A DNA stretch of 64,000 nt from Acidobacteriota bacterium (GTDB lineage: Bacteria; Acidobacteriota; Blastocatellia; RBC074). Each line of letters opens with the position of its first letter. Position 1 is the first letter of the stretch. A program made the position numbers and the translations under genes. The notes beneath the pieces were generated by a model. It was not told the DNA's origin and made no database searches. It saw only the letters and a program-made list of their open reading frames with translations. The stretch is from assembly GCA_016710075.1 (NCBI GenBank), contig JADJLO010000017.1, forward strand, positions 1 through 64,000. Reading direction: 5' to 3'. Shown here piece by piece: positions 62,022 to 64,000 of the stretch.

Positions 62022-62372
62022 ATGGCGGGAATAAATTTCTGGTACAAGAGCACTTGAACGACCTGTCGCAACGCAAGAAGTTTCTTGCGCGAACTGGCCG
62101 GCGACAATCTCATCGAACGCGATTATGCGAAAAAGCCTCTGACCGCCGAAGAGATAGAAGATATTTTTGGCAATGACCCTATCCCACAGTTCCTCAATAC
62201 CCGCCACGCTGTCTACAAGGAACGCGGCTTTGCCGAAAAGCTGCCTTCAAAAAAAGAACTCATCGAACTGATCATCAGCGAGCCGAACCTGATCCGGCGC
62301 CCCATCGTCCGCAAGGGCTCTGAACTGGTCATCGGCTTCGATCGTGAAGAGTTGAAGAAGTTTACGAAATAG
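62022..62372 (+). CDS. probable selenocysteine-containing ArsC/Spx-family protein
   Basis: 116 residues if the TGA at 62055-62057 is read through as selenocysteine. It begins MAGINFWYKST-U-TTCRNARS, placing Sec at residue 12 (the catalytic Cys of ArsC) and Cys at 15, a UxxC redox pair. The rest fits ArsC/Spx: ERDYAKKPLTAEEIEDIFG, LPSKKELIELIISEPNLIRR and VIGFDREELKKF, with normal total length. GAGGAG lies about 8 bases before the ATG. A hairpin 10-35 bases after the TGA resembles a bacterial SECIS. Without readthrough only an 11-codon peptide would be made. The alternative is a sequencing substitution of TGC or TGT. It may reduce arsenate or act as a general thiol oxidoreductase. Confidence 0.75.
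62066..62092 (+). promoter_or_regulatory. SECIS-like hairpin after the in-frame TGA
   Basis: CGCAAG at 62072-62077 pairs with CTTGCG at 62084-62089 around an AAGTTT loop; a lower TCG/CGA pair (62066-62068 with 62090-62092) flanks a CAA bulge. The apical G is 23 bases after the TGA, within the range for bacterial SECIS, and the loop resembles AGGTCT of E. coli fdhF. Confidence 0.65.
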
Positions 62373-62390
62373 CCGGAACCTTGACCGCCT

Positions 62391-62434
62391 GTTTTTATTC
62401 GTTTGTTTCGTTTATTCCGTGTGTTTCGTAATCC
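62391..62434. repeat. half palindrome of the GAAACAAAC/GTAATCY family
   Basis: TTATTCGTTTGTTTCGTTTA then TTCCGTGTGTTTCGTAATCC is one arm of the same repeat family; the opposing arm is missing. It lies between the convergent selenoprotein gene and the S41 peptidase gene. Confidence 0.5.
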
Positions 62435-62442
62435 AAAAATTA

Positions 62443-63816
62443 TTATCTATTCAGCCACCTGAGTGCAGCTTTGAGGTCGGCATCATCGTTTGCTGATCTG
62501 ATGACTTCGATGTCGGGTTTGATCCCCTTCCCTTCAAGCTTTGTGCCATTGACCATTCTGATATCGGTTTTGGGAAGCTCCATCAACCAGCTTTTGACCG
62601 TTCCTCTCGCCATTCTTGACCAGTTGACGAATTGAAAATCGACATCCTGAGAAAGAAGGACTCGGCCCGGAGTTTTCCTGCCGATCAATTGAGCGCCGGC
62701 ATCTTTTAATGCTTCGGCGAAGACCTCGCAGCTCCCGGCACAATTTTCATCGATCAGAACGGCGATCTTTCCCTGATAAGCTGTTTTATATTTTCCGCCG
62801 GCAAGGTAGATTCCCGCACCCTTGAATTTACTGACGGCGTTGTAATCGTCGACGAATGCGGTCGGGAGCGAGGAAGGTGTTATCTGATCGATCGAGTTCA
62901 GCCCTGAAGCAATCAGTCTGTCACGAGAGGCGAAATAAAAAATTGCACGGCCATCGGGAAGCAGGAAGTTGAGAGCGGCGAGGGCGGCTTCGAGGTTCTC
63001 ACCATCATTTCCACGAAGATCGATAACGAGGGATCTGAATCTGATGGCCTGATCCATGGCGCGATCGAGATCGGCGTCGAGTTCCTTAAGACGCTCGGGA
63101 GAGAAGTATCTGATTGCGAGATAGCCGGTTTCGGAATCGATCTGTTTGAAGGCTACCTGTTCTGTTTTATGAACGATCGATTTTTTGCCGGTCGAGAGAT
63201 GCAATTCAGTGTGGGATGAGCCGAGTTCTCTCAGCAACTTCCTCAGGACGACGGCGATCTCACCATCGTTTTGAGCGGCCTTGACCAGCGGAAGATACCT
63301 CGTCTTCGCTGCATTCCAGTCGACGCCTTTCAATCGAGGATCGTAAAAATAGAGATTGACTCCATTCCACACGGCATCGAGCAGCATCGGATATTTATTT
63401 ACCGGCACTTCCGGCAATTGAGCGCTGTCGCGGCTACCGGTGATCCGATAACTCGCCGACGAATTCTTGAGCGTCCCGCCGGCGCCCTGCGCGGTCATTT
63501 TGAGTTCGATGCGCGAATCGTTGCCGTTAAACGATCCGGAAAGGTCAATTTTATCGCTGGCGATGATACCCTGGAAGAGTCCTTCATCGCCGCCGGTCTT
63601 TCCCAGCAGAACCAGCCTGACCCTGCCGGTTTCGATCACGCGCAGATCCGCCGGCATCTCTATCCGGCGGGAATCGTCCTCAAACGCGAGGGTCCACCGG
63701 CCGCTGAATGATTCCGGCCTGACCGATTGCGCTTCCGCTTGAGTTTCAATAAATGGGGTAACGAGGAAAAGAAAAAGCAGGGGGAGGAAAATGCTGCGAA
63801 GAGAAACGGGTTTCAT
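62443..63816 (-). CDS. exported S41-family (CtpA-like) peptidase, unusual active site
   Basis: 457 residues from the ATG at 63816 (AGGAGG before it), with a signal peptide (FLPLLFLFLVTPFIETQAEA). The C-terminal half has the S41 core: TGYLAIRYFSPERL, RSLVIDLRGNDGE, GKIAVLIDENCAGSCEVFAEA and GAQLIGRKTPGRVLL. Aligned to Tsp/CtpA, the usual SASASE reads CAGSCE, leaving one Ser next to the expected position, and the general-base Lys of GEPTFGKG appears as Arg. It may use a shifted dyad or be inactive. No PDZ domain is obvious. The N-terminal 130 residues are a beta domain. Confidence 0.82.
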   Translation of the reverse strand: MKPVSLRSIFLPLLFLFLVTPFIETQAEAQSVRPESFSGRWTLAFEDDSRRIEMPADLRVIETGRVRLVLLGKTGGDEGLFQGIIASDKIDLSGSFNGNDSRIELKMTAQGAGGTLKNSSASYRITGSRDSAQLPEVPVNKYPMLLDAVWNGVNLYFYDPRLKGVDWNAAKTRYLPLVKAAQNDGEIAVVLRKLLRELGSSHTELHLSTGKKSIVHKTEQVAFKQIDSETGYLAIRYFSPERLKELDADLDRAMDQAIRFRSLVIDLRGNDGENLEAALAALNFLLPDGRAIFYFASRDRLIASGLNSIDQITPSSLPTAFVDDYNAVSKFKGAGIYLAGGKYKTAYQGKIAVLIDENCAGSCEVFAEALKDAGAQLIGRKTPGRVLLSQDVDFQFVNWSRMARGTVKSWLMELPKTDIRMVNGTKLEGKGIKPDIEVIRSANDDADLKAALRWLNR

Positions 63817-63840
63817 CGCCAACCTCCTAGAATGAGCAGT

Positions 63841-63869
63841 CATGCCGGGCGCCGAAAGCACCCGGCATG
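63841..63869 (-). terminator. CATGCCGGG/CCCGGCATG hairpin
   Basis: A 9-bp perfect stem with an 11-base loop lies between the minus-strand partial gene (stop 63888) and the S41 gene start at 63816. It would end the upstream transcript; no T run follows. Confidence 0.55.
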
Positions 63870-63887
63870 ACTTAACCAACTACACCT

Positions 63888-64000
63888 TTACGCCAGGGCG
63901 ATATCGAACTGTTCGTGATGAACTGTCGGATCGCTCTTGATCGTAACCACTCCGCCGAGATAGGTCTCGATCTCAGTCAGGATGTCGCGTTCGGTAGAGC
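63888..64000 (-). CDS. C-terminal fragment of an unidentified protein
   Basis: The last 36 codons of a minus-strand gene entering from the right edge. The peptide ends in GVVTIKSDPTVHHEQFDIA-LA before a TAA. An acidic amphipathic helix (ERDILTEIETYLGG) precedes a strand. Too little is visible to name a family. Confidence 0.55.
   Translation of the reverse strand, partial: STERDILTEIETYLGGVVTIKSDPTVHHEQFDIALA

Overview
The window looks like a chromosomal segment of an Acidobacteriota bacterium, most likely class Blastocatellia or a relative. The pointers are a Solibacter-type C-terminal domain (TIGR03437 family) on a giant SBBP-repeat protein, a CarD regulator, a dense set of small secreted or redox enzymes, and many intergenic palindromes. 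This placement is inference from gene content. About twenty reading-frame breaks, several at homopolymer runs and lying in otherwise well-conserved genes, suggest an error-prone assembly. I merged the broken frames into single genes and say so each time.

Layout. 1-8000: a partial exported protein (minus strand), a haem-c/copper-monooxygenase-like protein, and a giant secreted beta-propeller/Ig-like protein. 8081-25441 (minus strand): a tightly packed six-gene operon of very large proteins without a described function, including a DUF6603-like protein of about 1,130 residues, a protein of about 1,850 residues with an N-terminal coiled coil, and a protein with a His/Cys pattern resembling clan CD (caspase/DUF4347-like) peptidases. 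This is the strongest candidate for an undescribed system. 25928-31325: arsenite methyltransferase ArsM, a glycine-rich membrane protein, two small dimeric alpha/beta-barrel proteins, a CaiB-type CoA transferase and a sugar isomerase-like TIM barrel. 31491-36299 (minus): HupE/UreJ-like protein, metallo-beta-lactamase-fold hydrolase, Gfo/Idh/MocA oxidoreductase and a serine beta-lactamase-like hydrolase. 36529-42105 (minus): B12-binding radical SAM protein with a small Cys-rich partner, RNA polymerase omega subunit, STAS protein, transglutaminase-like protein, zinc-ribbon protein, CarD, tRNA-Met and PlsC.

42354-51110: a GCS2 ligase fused to two CBS domains, a bacilliredoxin, RecD2 helicase (apparently lacking an internal stretch), DUF4912 protein with a GH57 branching enzyme, and an AraC regulator. 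51435-55771 (minus): a pentahaem cytochrome, an MtrB/PioB-like outer-membrane barrel and a DmsE/MtrA-like decahaem cytochrome, which together look like a conduit carrying electrons across the outer membrane. 56225-60331: a divergent, Tat-exported molybdenum hydroxylase (FeS, Mo and FAD subunits) followed by a small Cys-rich protein. 60546-63816: a DUF1326-like protein, a secreted protein of unknown function, a probable selenocysteine-containing ArsC/Spx-family protein (in-frame TGA at the catalytic cysteine with a SECIS-like hairpin) and an S41-type peptidase.

Recurring intergenic palindromes with short-period tandem-repeat arms, several ending in GTAATCT/AGATTAC, lie mostly after or between genes and probably act as bidirectional terminators. 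They look like a dispersed repeat family.
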